Source: Adiantum capillus-veneris (lineage: Eukaryota > Streptophyta > Polypodiopsida > Polypodiales > Pteridaceae). Taken from it: a DNA stretch of 64,000 nt. The stretch's first letter is position 1; the number at the start of each line of letters is the position of its first letter. The stretch spans positions 20,390,077 to 20,454,076 of the forward strand of contig CM043946.1 of the NCBI GenBank assembly GCA_014529385.2. The letters run 5' to 3'. The notes under the pieces are model-generated. The model saw only the letters and a list, made by a program, of their open reading frames with translations, was not told the DNA's origin and searched no databases. Position numbers and translations under genes: made by a program. Below, piece by piece: positions 1 through 10,097 of the stretch.

Positions 1-1990
1 CCACGGCATCATCTGTACATACCATGGTTTAATCTCACCTGCCTCTCCTAGTAGCCTTGATGCTTCAATAGTTCTGTATGAAACTCTCTTGAGGTAGCTC
101 CCTCAATCTGTGTCTGAAACATGCTATCTGAAAGAGGTACCATGGGTGGTGTAGCCAGCTTTGCTTTGATAATGTAATGTGGGATGAAGGGTCTGTTGCG
201 TTGTTGTGATCGTGGCAAAGGTAACTAAGGTGCCAAAAAGCCACCCCTTTGTGTGTGGCTCTTGGAAGTGCACCTTGTGACAACAGCACTCTCGCATTGC
301 TAATGCAACATACCCTCTAGTGAGATTATCTCTGGCTACGCTCGCCATGGAGAAACGACTTATGGCGGCTGTGCAGGTAATCCCAAGGTATACGTAAGGG
401 TCTACCACCTAGCCATGCCCTCTAGCTAGTTTGAATATGGCTCTACTCCCGATCTCTCTGAATGTATGAAAAATCACAACCTTGGTCATTTCAAGGTTCA
501 ATCTGAGTTCTCTTTGGGTCCAAAATCAACTAAAGCCTGTAGATTGAGCTAGAGTCCCTCTTGTGACTCAGATACCAAGACAATATCATCAACATGTAGC
601 ATAACATGAACTGGACCATCTTAAGCACGCTTGCCACCTTGGTGGCTGTGAAGGTAACCCCAAGGTATACATATGAGTCTACCACCTAGACACACCCTCT
701 GGCTAGTTTGAATAGGGATCTACTCCTAATCTCTCAAAATGTATGAAAAATCACAACCTTGGTCTTCCCAGGGTTCAAGGGAGTCATTTTGTGTCCAAAA
801 ATCATCCAAAGCCAGTAGATGGAGCTAGAGTCCCTCTTGTGACTCAAGTACCAAGACAATATCATCAGCATATAGTATAACATGAATTGGAGTACTTTGC
901 AAGATCCACACCCTTGCCTCCTGCAAGAAGAAGGTATTTTGATGGGTAGGTGGTACAACTCCAGCTTTTGGGCCTCCTCAAACTCGTGCTTTTTACAACG
1001 GGCAGGTCCTCATCTCTGTATGAACCTCTCGCTTACTAATCTCAGCTAGTGCATGCTCTATATGGAGTCGTGCAAAATGGAAGAGAGCTAGGTAGTGAGT
1101 GTCTCAGTGGTGTTGAGGGGTCTAGCTCATAAATGCCATCATATGAGTGCTGAGTGTAGATATCAGACAAATCGTGTGAGAAGCGTAAAATGGGGTGTGG
1201 GTGCATGAAAGTGGTATGTCTGGGGATGGGCTGTCATTAAAGAGCGAGATGTACGTATGGCCAGAACCAATAGATGTGGGTGGAATAGTGAGTGATGCGA
1301 TTAAATGTGCTGCCTTCTTGAATGCGAGAATGTAGACTCAAGGTAGTAAACATGTGAGACCTCCCAAACCTGGCCACTAAGCCATCCCATTCCAAATGAC
1401 GCAACCGCATTGTGATCCCAATCTGAATAGGTGTCGTCCATAGGTTGTGAGTGTCGTATCTGTTGGGGTCCTCTTGAATATGGTCTCATCAAGGGGGTGC
1501 AGCATCGCGGACGACTCAGTCATAAGTCTCACACTACCTGCTCTATGTCCACCCATTGAGGTCTCCCATGAGGAAGACCTCGACGTGGCTTGAATACTCC
1601 ATGATCTGCACCACTGTCTCATCCCTCTACCTCCTCTCCCACTTTTCATCTCGAGGGCGTGAAGTAGCAAAAAGCAACGAAGATGAAGCTCCCCTCATGT
1701 ATCTCTAGTCTGATCCCATACAATGGGCCTCTCGGTTCTGTACCATGATCTATATCCTCCCCTAAAGCTCTCATATCTACAAGACTACCACACCTCTTGA
1801 TCCCCATGAAGTGTTTTGGCACATACACTATCAAGATAGGGACTCCCATGCAAACCCATGTACTCTCAGTAGGCCCCATTCAAGGCTCTTACGCATCTTT
1901 GTGAGAAGTATGATGCCTCTACCCTCCATCACCTCCTTCAGTCACCTTGTGTGCGTTCAGAGGGGTCCGTTGTAGTTCCATACCGCCATG
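1..1990 (-). mobile_element. Decayed LINE (non-LTR retrotransposon), endonuclease and RT parts
   Basis: Minus-strand remnant of the same broad LINE type as the copy at 4466-9998. Near 1970-1985 the minus strand reads a WNYNG-like start matching the TWNCNG start of the endonuclease domain. At 1646-1750 it reads GSFIFVAFCYFTPSR, matching RFLYIAICYFPPS of the better copy, and 1380-1450 matches the YGRYLMEMTTTHGLAILNG stretch. The RT motif YADDIVL is visible around 850-890, and DPYVYLG...HFQEPHTKGWLFGTL at 240-400 matches the post-RT region. The spacing from the endonuclease end to YADD is about 0.4 kb, against about 1.4 kb in the better copy, so roughly 1 kb of the RT domain is missing. Frames change several times, so this is a dead copy. 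The window edge cuts its 3' end. Confidence 0.8.
364..894 (-). repeat. 277-bp tandem duplication inside the LINE remnant
   Basis: The segment from 364 to about 617 recurs from 641 to about 894 at a constant offset of 277 bases. Shared words include CCCAAGGTATAC, TCTACCACCTAG, ATGTATGAAAAATCACAACC and GTCCCTCTTGTGACTCA. The duplicated block covers the region after the RT catalytic motif and part of the YADD region. The copies differ at many positions, so the duplication is old. Confidence 0.85.
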
Positions 1991-2482
1991 TGTCTCTTTG
2001 TGAGGTGTCTCATAGGCCACAAGTCCCTATTCGAAGGTCTTGCTATCAATGATGACTCGCCATCGCAGTATGTGGCTCATAGAAACATGGGACAGGAAAT
2101 GAGAACGAGGTCCACGCCCAAATCGCGGGTCGGCTAAAGTTAGGGAACAAGGTCAAAGGGTCAAGGCTCAGAACGACCCCCAAAAAAAAAAACACACATT
2201 TTTTCTCAAATTTTTTTAGCTACACGTATGTACCATAGTGCTAAGAGCACACCATAAAAGACAAGAAACATGACTCATGATAGCAAAATACGCCAATAAA
2301 ACATCTATGGTGTGATGGCAAGTACAAGTAGATAAGTAGATGCCTCAAGGGCTAAAAATGGCATGTGATAAAGAGGCAAAAAAAGGCTAAAGCGTAAGGG
2401 AGGAGGTGAGGCCACAATGGCACATCAAACCCTAGAAGTTCTTGCCTCATCAGAGTAGATAGAGGCTTGATAGAGAGTAGAT

Positions 2483-2537
<55 letters not shown>

Positions 2538-2763
2538 TAGACTCCAGACTCTAGAGGGAGCTTGAGCCTTGAACCTTGAGAACTTGATGTTTAAGAGAGT
2601 AGAGGGAATTTGAGAGACTACCGCCAAGGCCCAAGTGAGCTTGCAAGTTAGGCTTGAGCTCAAGCATAATGCTAAGTAAGACTCAAGAGTGTGAGGCTTG
2701 AGGCTTTGAGCATTGCATTGAGGAGGCCTCCTTTTAGGAGCCTCCAAAACATCTCCTAAAAGA
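1991..2763. other. Unassigned stretch with a (GA)n microsatellite
   Basis: No gene or element is recognised here. It contains a (GA)n run at 2487-2533 and A-rich sequence near 2180-2300. The minus-strand open frame at 2352-2747 is largely created by the microsatellite (poly Leu-Ser) and is not supported as a gene. Confidence 0.5.
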
Positions 2764-3563
2764 TGTCACGTGACACATCCAACCCTATGTCTCCGTGGAC
2801 AAGCTACAGCATGACCAGGGTTCAGTTGAGTCAAGTCAGCCTAGAATAAGAAGTGATATGGCACCTTTGTGAGTCTGTTCGCAGACTGTGCATGACCAGG
2901 CACTTAGATTAGATGCATACCCTCTGGTTGCACACAGCATGGTCATCAGATTTCCATCAAAACCCATCAGGAGCATTTTTACAGTGCATAGACCTATTTT
3001 TGACATTTTTCACTTATTATTTTTAAGTGACTTTTGTTGGGAACTAGGTAGGGCAAATTTACTAAGTTTGTATATATAGAAACCTAGCGCTAGCACGGAA
3101 AACGCAAATTTCAGCATCTGCGTTTTCAGCGCGTTGTCGTCGCACTGTCGCCATCGACATCGTCATTGACATAGAGTCAGAACTCAGCAGATACAAGATT
3201 TGCAAATTTCAGCCCTTAGGACTTCCAGATTTTAGCCCATCTCGTCGTCGTCCTCATCCTCGTCGACATCGTCGGCAAGTCCAAGCATTGTAGAGATTTG
3301 TGCAATCATAAGTAGACCGTTGTCGCCATAGAGAGTGGGGCCTTGGAGGAGGGTTTGACAACGTCTTGGTGTCGTATTCTTCTCTCTCTATCTCTCAGTC
3401 TCAGTACCTTCATTCACAATATTCACCACTTTGTTTGTGTCCATTGCACTCTCTCATTAAAGGAACGGAAGGCTCTCCCTTCCGTAATAAAAGGAACCCT
3501 TGAGCACAGTTCGGAGCACTCATCTTGAGCAAAGTTCAACATTCATTTCCGCTACACCTTACA
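2764..3563 (+). mobile_element. Solo LTR, family A, with TSD AAAGA
   Basis: The LTR begins TGTCACGTGACA and ends ...CACCTTACA, as the other family-A LTRs do. It is flanked by the perfect 5-bp direct repeat AAAGA at 2759-2763 and 3564-3568. No internal region is present, so it is a solo LTR left by LTR-LTR recombination. It contains a TATA-like TATATATAG near 3069-3077, a shortened AGCGTTTT region, the CGT-rich tract at 3240-3275, a weaker form of the hairpin near 3319 and the CT-rich run at 3380-3400. At 800 bp it is shorter than the other copies (about 1.2 kb). Confidence 0.93.
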
Positions 3564-4464
3564 AAAGAGCCCCTACACAAGGCGTAAAAGGGCCCTAAAG
3601 CTCGCCATTTTCTATTACTCTCGAACGCCGTTCGGAACGGCCAACCTTGTGATTGGCTGGCAAAAGGCCATTCCCTGACGTCCCCGTTCCCCTCTTTCTA
3701 TGATGTGGCTCTCTTGCTCTCTTTGCGGGCTGATAGGACTCATGGATGATTGCATCCTCAAGGATTTTGCACGAGTTCTATAAAGAGAGACTAGTTTATT
3801 TCTCTTACACTATTTTCCAAAGGTGAATTGACTCTTGAGGATCAATTGGGTGACTAGGAAAAGGAAATTGGGATGCAAAGCTTAGACAAATAGCTGGCAA
3901 AAGAGAGAAAATGAGACTAATGAAGATACGCAAAAATTGCTCCTCTCAAAGGGTATTTTCATAAGAGAAAAATATACGTGTTTAGATACAAATTCCCAAA
4001 GCAAACGTTAAATGTCAACTTTGCTCCCTTGCCAATGAGTAGGATCCAACACCACTCAAAAAAAGAGTCACAAAGCATATCCAAGTCATTTCATAAGAAA
4101 GATCAAAAACAGCTTCTTTTTTTTGCAACATAAACTTTAGCCTTGCCTCTATCCCTTGAATGATTGGCCTTAGCTTCCACCAAATATTCTAATTGTTGTT
4201 TTTCTTACAACAATCCCTCCAAGGGTTGACAAGAAAAAAGTATTGGCCAAATAGCCGTCTCCACTATAGAGGAAACAGTTCTTCTTTGAGATGCAACCAG
4301 ATAAGCTACTCTAATTGGATTCTTCGCTCTTTTCTGCAAGCTTCCTCTCCTCCTCTTGAAGAAAATTGATCACATCCTTCAAAGGAAGGAATTGGGTCCT
4401 TTCTCTTGAGGATTGTGTAACCATTTGTCCATAGCTTGATGGTAGAGCCCTAAACCCTAAACCT

Positions 4465-4465
<1 letters not shown>
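3564..4465. other. Unassigned unique stretch
   Basis: No coding region or repeat is recognised. Just before the LINE, at 4447-4463, there are two CCCTAAA units, a plant telo-box-like motif that is too short to be an interstitial telomere. Confidence 0.4.

Positions 4466-4534
<69 letters not shown>
4466..4534. repeat. (CT)n microsatellite at LINE 5' end
   Basis: An uninterrupted CT run of about 69 bp. It either belongs to the LINE 5' end or is the target into which the LINE inserted. Confidence 0.95.
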
Positions 4535-4536
<2 letters not shown>

Positions 4537-4620
4537 GCTCCCTGCTGCCCAGCTCCCCCTGCTGCACCCTCGCCCTGCCCCCCCCCCCCCCCCGCACCCC
4601 CTGCTGCACGCTCCGCACCC

Positions 4621-4980
4621 CCTGCTGCACCTGCCCCTCGCGCTCCCTGCCCGCCCTTTCATCACCTGCACTCCCGCTCTTTGCTGATCGACAAGAACGG
4701 TTACCCCCCCGCACCCCCTTTCTCTCTCGCGTTGCTCGCCCCGCTCCCTCTTTATCGCGCTCCCTGCTGCCCCGCTACCCCTCGCCCTGCCCCCGCACCC
4801 CCTGCTGCACCTGCCCCTCGCGCTCCCTGCCTGCCCTTTCATCACCTGCGCTCCCGCTCTTTGCTGATCGACAAGAACGGTTACCCCCCCGCACCCCCTT
4901 TCTCTCTCGCGCTACCCGCCCCGCTCCCTCTTTATCGCGCTCCCTGCTGCCCCGCTCCCCCTGCTGCCCCCCCCCCCCCC
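4621..4980 (+). repeat. Two 180-bp tandem monomers in the LINE 5' UTR
   Basis: Lines starting at 4621, 4681 and 4741 recur almost unchanged at 4801, 4861 and 4921, a period of exactly 180 bases. Each monomer contains CTTTGCTGATCGACAAGAACG and many CTCCCTGCTGC words and is C-rich. The second monomer runs into a poly-C tract. Tandem 5' monomers are known promoters in mouse L1, so a promoter role is likely but inferred. Confidence 0.9.
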
Positions 4981-5102
4981 CCCCCCAAGTCTATCGCCCC
5001 CCTTTCCCCCCCCATCTGTCTATCGCGCCCCCCCTCCTCAACCTATCTATCACACCTCTCTCTCTCTCTCTCTCTTTCTCTGATTCTTTGGGCCTCACCG
5101 TA

Positions 5103-6148
5103 ATGGATCCACTTGAAGAAGACCCTGATTCTTTCGGCCTCACCGTAAGGGATCCACTTGAAGAAGACCTTGCACAGGACGCGGAAGCTGCCAATGTCTC
5201 ACCTGTTTGCAAGCCGCGAGCAAAGGCAACCTTCGTGCTCACGAATAAGCGGATGGCACAGATGGAGAGGGAAATGAAGGAGTGGAAAACAAAGATGGAA
5301 GGATGGTGGAAGGAGAAGGCCAACCTACTTCAGATGGTCTTCAATGAGGGCACACAGTGGAAGAAGGAGAAAGAGAGCCTTAACGCAGAAATACACACTC
5401 AAAGAAGAAGTCTCAACCCTCAAACAGGAGAACCCAAACGCCGAGATACGGGTACTCAAAAAAGAAGTCTCAACCCTTAAACAAGAGCTTGCTGATAGAG
5501 TAAGCAATGGACTAGAGGAAGGCGAATTTCAACCCTCGGTAATAGATGAAATCAAGGAAATTAAGGAACAGGTAAGGATAATCACAGAGGAAGAGAAACT
5601 GAGTGTGGCAAAGACATCTTCATGGGCGGAGATGATAACAAGGACAGAAAAAGGCGGACGAGGCTGAATAATGGATTGAGGTCGCCAAGAAAGGGAAAGG
5701 TCAAGAAACTCCTTGTACACCGACGCTTATCAACATGACTCTCGAAGAGGAACAAAGAAGGCGGATGCGAGCACGGCATGTGAGAGTGACCGGTCTCAAG
5801 GACATAAACAATGTGGAGAAAGAGGTCACAAGCCTTACATCCATGATGGGGATGGAAAAGCCTTTGCACACAAAGGCATGGAGGGAAGGTAAGAAAAGTG
5901 ATGGCACGGGTGAGTCTTCAAAGGGGAGAGCTCTCATACTACGCTTCCCCTCGTTGGAAGAGAAGGAATTCTTGAGGAAGAGACCTACTCTCAAAAAGAC
6001 AGGTATTTTCCTCGGTGATGACCTGACTCTCTCACAGCTCGCACATATGAGAGAGGTAATGCCAAAGATTACAGCGGCAAGGGAGAAGGGAAAAATAGCC
6101 TTCTACAGAGATGGACGGGTGTTGATTTTAGAGCGGCGTACTGCATGA
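5103..6148 (+). pseudogene. LINE ORF1 (RNA-binding nucleoprotein), frameshifted
   Basis: ORF1 proteins bind LINE RNA and form the ribonucleoprotein used in target-primed reverse transcription. The first ATG is at 5103 (MDPLEED...), where a 42-bp duplication repeats the DPLEED motif. A coiled coil follows around 5260-5520, with repeated KEEVSTLKQE and KKEVSTLKQE. The C-terminal part at 5735-6148 carries HVRVTGL, RALILRFPSLEEKEFL and KTGIFLGDDLT followed by AAREKGKIAFYRDGRVLIL, the typical RRM/CTD of L1-like ORF1. Reading moves through three frames, with one shift near 5390-5400 and another between 5650 and 5735. The ORF ends in TGA at 6146-6148, directly in frame with the ORF2 coding sequence that follows. 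Confidence 0.85.
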
Positions 6149-9100
6149 CGGTGCGAGACCTATGGGACCACACTGAAGATAGCTACCTGGAACTGCAATG
6201 GGTCTATGAGGTTGGACGTGGGCGCATTTGAGGAGAGTTTCAAAGACAAGGATATTGTGTTCTTCTCAGAGACTCATCAGGTCCTTGGACAGGTAATGCC
6301 ACATGTGGTGGGATACAGATGGGAAACAGCTCACAGGACAAATGCAAGATCTGAGCACAGGAGTAGAGGTTCAGGAGGAGTAACAGTGCTATTCAAAGAG
6401 GAACTACAACCATTACTGCATATGTACAAAGAGATGATCATGCTAGATATATGTGGGTGAGACTGAGACCTGACACAGGTCGATTCCTATATATTGCCAT
6501 ATGTTACTTTCCTCCCAGTACATCAATGTATGCCGCATCCAGAGGGCAGGCGCCTTTCTCTATCCTAGATGATGACATTTGGGAGTTTTCTAGGGATGGT
6601 GATATCATTCTCCTAGGGGACTTCAATGCCCGAACGGACAACTCGCAGACAGTCTTCTACGACACTTCAGATGAGATGCTTAGAGAGTTGAATGTGGGTG
6701 AGTTGGGGCTTGACAGATGCTCAGATGACAGAGAGCAAACGGAGTATGGGAGATACCTCATGGAAATGACGACTACACATGGATTAGCCATACTTAATGG
6801 CTTACAGCGATTTCCTGGAGCAGCCGGTTTCACATGCTTTCCACATAGACATGGGGCCAGTACAGTGGATTATGTTATGACACAACCGAACTTTATCCCC
6901 TGCATTCAGGATTTCACAGTGCGAGCCAGGCCAGTGGGCATAGCAGTAGACCATGCTCTCTTGACACTATCCATTAAATTTCAATATAGTACAACCCAGA
7001 CATCAAGAGGCAGGTCACACACCTGCTATACATTTACTCCAGAGACTGATTTCGTTTATTCAGAGGAGATCTGGGACCGTCTATTGGAAGGCAGAGCTGG
7101 CACAAATGGTACAGGCCTCTCAGTGGAGGAGTGCACCACGCTACTGACTGAGACATTGCACGGGGCTGCATCAGTGGCATACCCACACACTCAGCCGGGC
7201 AAGAGACGACATTCTGGGAGCATGCCCCAGAATAGTTGGTATGATGAAGAGTGCAGAGAGATGAGAGACCAGCTTCAGAGGGATCTTCTTTTAGGAGTCA
7301 TCACTTACAGACAGTCTCGGATTGCTTTCCGACGCCTTATGTGACGGAAGAAGCGAGCTTACCTAGCCCAAATGGAGCGAGACTTGTATCAGATGTTCTT
7401 GAGTAGGGACTCAGGAGAGGCATGGCGTCTCTTCCATGAGCACTCCCCTCCCCCAGTGATTACTTCACCTGAGGTCTGGGGCCAATATGCGACATCATTA
7501 TATACGGTTCCTGGACAAGAACCCCTTCCAGACCCTACCAAGCCTTGCCCAGAGCACTTTCTTTACACCTGAGATGGTACAAAGGGCCATCGACAGATTG
7601 AAGACCGGGAAGGCATATGATCATGAGGGTCTAGTATCGGAGCACTTTATACATGCCAGGGATATGCTGATGGAGGTTCTCGCAGTGTTGTTCAATCGTG
7701 GCATGTGTGAGCGATTACCTAAGACTTGGAGATTGTCTAATATCGTGCCCATCTTCAAGGCTGGTGACCCTACAGAGCCTGGGAACTACCGCACTATCAT
7801 GATCGGTACCACATTGGCACGGTTGTATGCATCCATCCTGGAGCAACACTTGAGTAATTGGGCAGAAGGTGAGGGGGTACGAGCAAAGGGTCAAGCCGGC
7901 TTCAAGAGGGGTCTCTCCACTCTTGATCATATTCTGACACTCAGGGCCATCATTGAGGAGGGCAGAGCACATGGGAGACGAATATATTGTAGCTTTGTGG
8001 ACTTTCGTAAAGCATTTGACATGGTACCAAGAGCTCGATTGATGCGCAGACTACAGGAGATGGGGGTGCCCATAGAGGTGATTTGGGGGATTATGGCTTT
8101 GTACAGATCAGTGATGGGACGGGTACGCACTCCGGAAGGGGTATATGATTTAGTTCACTCTACCATTGGAGTGAAACAGGGCTGCCCATTGTCTCCTACT
8201 CTATTTGGTATGTATGTTGATGAGGTGTTTGATTACATCGATAGAGAGGGTGACAGAGGTGCACAGCTGGCAGGGACATGGATCCCATTGTTGCTATATG
8301 CTGATGATATTGTGTTGATATCTGACTCACCAGAAGGTATGCAACGACAGTTGGATACACTACGCAATTTTGCAGAGGATAGTGGATTGTGTGTAAACCT
8401 AGGTAAAACCAAGGTTATGGTGTTTAACACCACACCGCAATGGGTCAGGAGATCAGTACCCACTTTCAAATATGGTCAGGAGATTGTGGAGTATATAGAT
8501 GCATACACTTACCTGGGGGTAGTCTTTACTGGGCCGAGATTTTCCTTGAGAAGAGCAGCAAAGGCTAGACTAACTAGAGTTGGTGGGGCTTTGGGAGGAA
8601 TGGAGAGGATGTGTTCACAGGTTCAGTTCTAGGAACCTAGGACAAAGTTATGGCTCTTTGATACTTTGGTTCCCTCTACTATGTTATATGGGGTGCAGGT
8701 CTGGGGACCTTCTATAGGCCAGGATGGGTGGAGGCGTATGGAGAAGCCCCTGGTATCTATGATCTCTCGGCTGATTAGAGCCAAGGTTTCTGTACCGCAT
8801 GATATCTTTCGAGCGGAATTAGCTGCCCCCCCTATGGAGATTGAGGCGCTCACAAGATCAGTCTCCTTTGTACATAGTCTGTGGGATACTACCAGAGACA
8901 GATATGCCAGCGTGGCTCTAGAGTCCTCCAAACAATTAGCTCTTAACGGGGATACATCATGCTGGTATGCTCAGATGACATCATGGTTTCAGACACATGG
9001 TTTCACCATGGACAGGTTGCCTCCTTTTCAATACTCTCTTCAGGCAGCCTTGAGGTCTCTGACACGGGTAGAGATTAATAGACTCATCTGTCAGGATTTG

Positions 9101-9795
9101 ATCCAGTTGGACACGAGGAGGACATGGATAGAGCCGTTACAAGAGTTGGGCACAAAGATGGCTTTCTATAGAGAGCATCTTCTCCACCTCACGGGGGATG
9201 GGTTTGTAATTCGACCTAGCTATATGGACACGATCTTTCGCATGGTTTGCGTTGTGCCATTGGCCAGATACGCACGTCCTCACATCAGCTCGAGATTGAG
9301 ACTGGCAGATTCAAAGGGACACCAGCAAATAACAGAATATGCCGCTTATGCCATCTAGAGCCAGAGACAAAAGTACATTACATATGTCATTGCACAGTGT
9401 ACTATGAGATACGAGGTCGTTTTCACTGTCTATTCAGAGAAGGTTTTGGGCCTCTATCAAGGGTCATGAGTTATGAGGATCAAAGATGTCTTGGGCTTTA
9501 TCTACTTGAGTTACACAAGCATAGAGAAACCTTACTGAGGAGAGGTGAAGAGAGACATCCCCAGAGACAGATCAGAGATTTCTTTACACTAGATACTGTA
9601 CACCCAGAAGAACAAACAGAGGAGCAACCAGCGACGGTGGAGAGGTCTATCCGCACTACTGGCATTCTCATAGACCGAGCATTGGAGCTAGGGAGATCTA
9701 GACGACCCCGAGGGAGGAGAGGAGCTACACAATTTCGAAGGAGGCTATGGCAAAAGATTCAAGCCATACTCTTTCGTCGTCCAGAGTGCAGATGA
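6149..9795 (+). pseudogene. LINE ORF2: AP endonuclease, reverse transcriptase, CCHC zinc knuckle
   Basis: ORF2 nicks target DNA and reverse-transcribes the LINE RNA. The endonuclease (about 6170-6990) shows TWNCNG, FFSETH, GDFNAR and AVDHALLT. The RT (about 7590-8630) shows FVDFRKAFDMV, GVKQGCPLSP and YADDIVLIS, with the catalytic DD near 8300. The C-terminus has a zinc knuckle C-X2-C-X8-H-X4-C at about 9340-9394 and a basic tail ending at 9795. The conserved start (KIATWNCNG) lies upstream of the first in-frame ATG (6206) and is in frame with ORF1 across its TGA. This copy is damaged by a frame change near 6450, a TGA at 7342-7344, a frame change near 7560, a TAG at 8630-8632 and a frame change near 9250-9300. 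The family assignment is secure; the exact clade is not. Confidence 0.92.
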
Positions 9796-9994
9796 AGATG
9801 GATCTCTACTCCCCTCCTATATTGTCTTCACATTGTACTGCTTAGTTTAGGATCCCGCAGTATTTATATTTTGTTATCCTAGTTTAATTTATTTTGTTAA
9901 TATGACTTTGTATCAGATACACCGCATTGTAACTTTCTAGTCTCATAGGTCACTTTGGCCTTTTGAAGACGTTAATATAACATTTCATTTCATT

Positions 9995-9998
<4 letters not shown>

Positions 9999-10076
<78 letters not shown>

Positions 10077-10097
10077 GTGTGTGTGTGTGTGTGTGTG
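9999..10097. repeat. Compound (CT)n(TG)n microsatellite
   Basis: A CT run at 9999-10074 passes into a TG run ending at 10097. It separates the 3' end of the first LINE from the 5'-truncated second LINE. Confidence 0.95.

Larger units (their letters stand above)
4466..9998 (+). mobile_element. Near full-length LINE (L1-type), flanked by CT microsatellites
   Basis: This non-LTR retrotransposon has a 5' UTR with GC-rich tandem monomers, ORF1 (coiled coil plus RNA-binding domain), ORF2 (endonuclease, reverse transcriptase, CCHC zinc knuckle), a 3' UTR of about 200 bp and a 3' tail of repeated CATTT just before a (CT)n tract. No LTRs or poly-A are seen. Both ends abut CT tracts (4466-4534 and 9999-10074), so an ordinary target duplication cannot be read. 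Domain order and length (about 5.5 kb) fit a complete plant LINE. Two frame changes in ORF1, and two stops plus three frame changes in ORF2, show this copy is inactive, but it is far better preserved than the other LINE fragments in the window. Confidence 0.9.

Noticed and set aside
2352-2747. 131-codon minus-strand frame with poly Leu-Ser
   Set aside because: Produced by the GA microsatellite.
4447-4463. Interstitial telomere repeat (CCCTAAA twice)
   Set aside because: Only two units; better called a telo-box-like motif.
4450-4845. Arg/Glu-rich and Pro-rich open frames over the CT tract and C-rich monomers (both strands)
   Set aside because: They arise from simple repeats and the 180-bp LINE monomers, with no domain.
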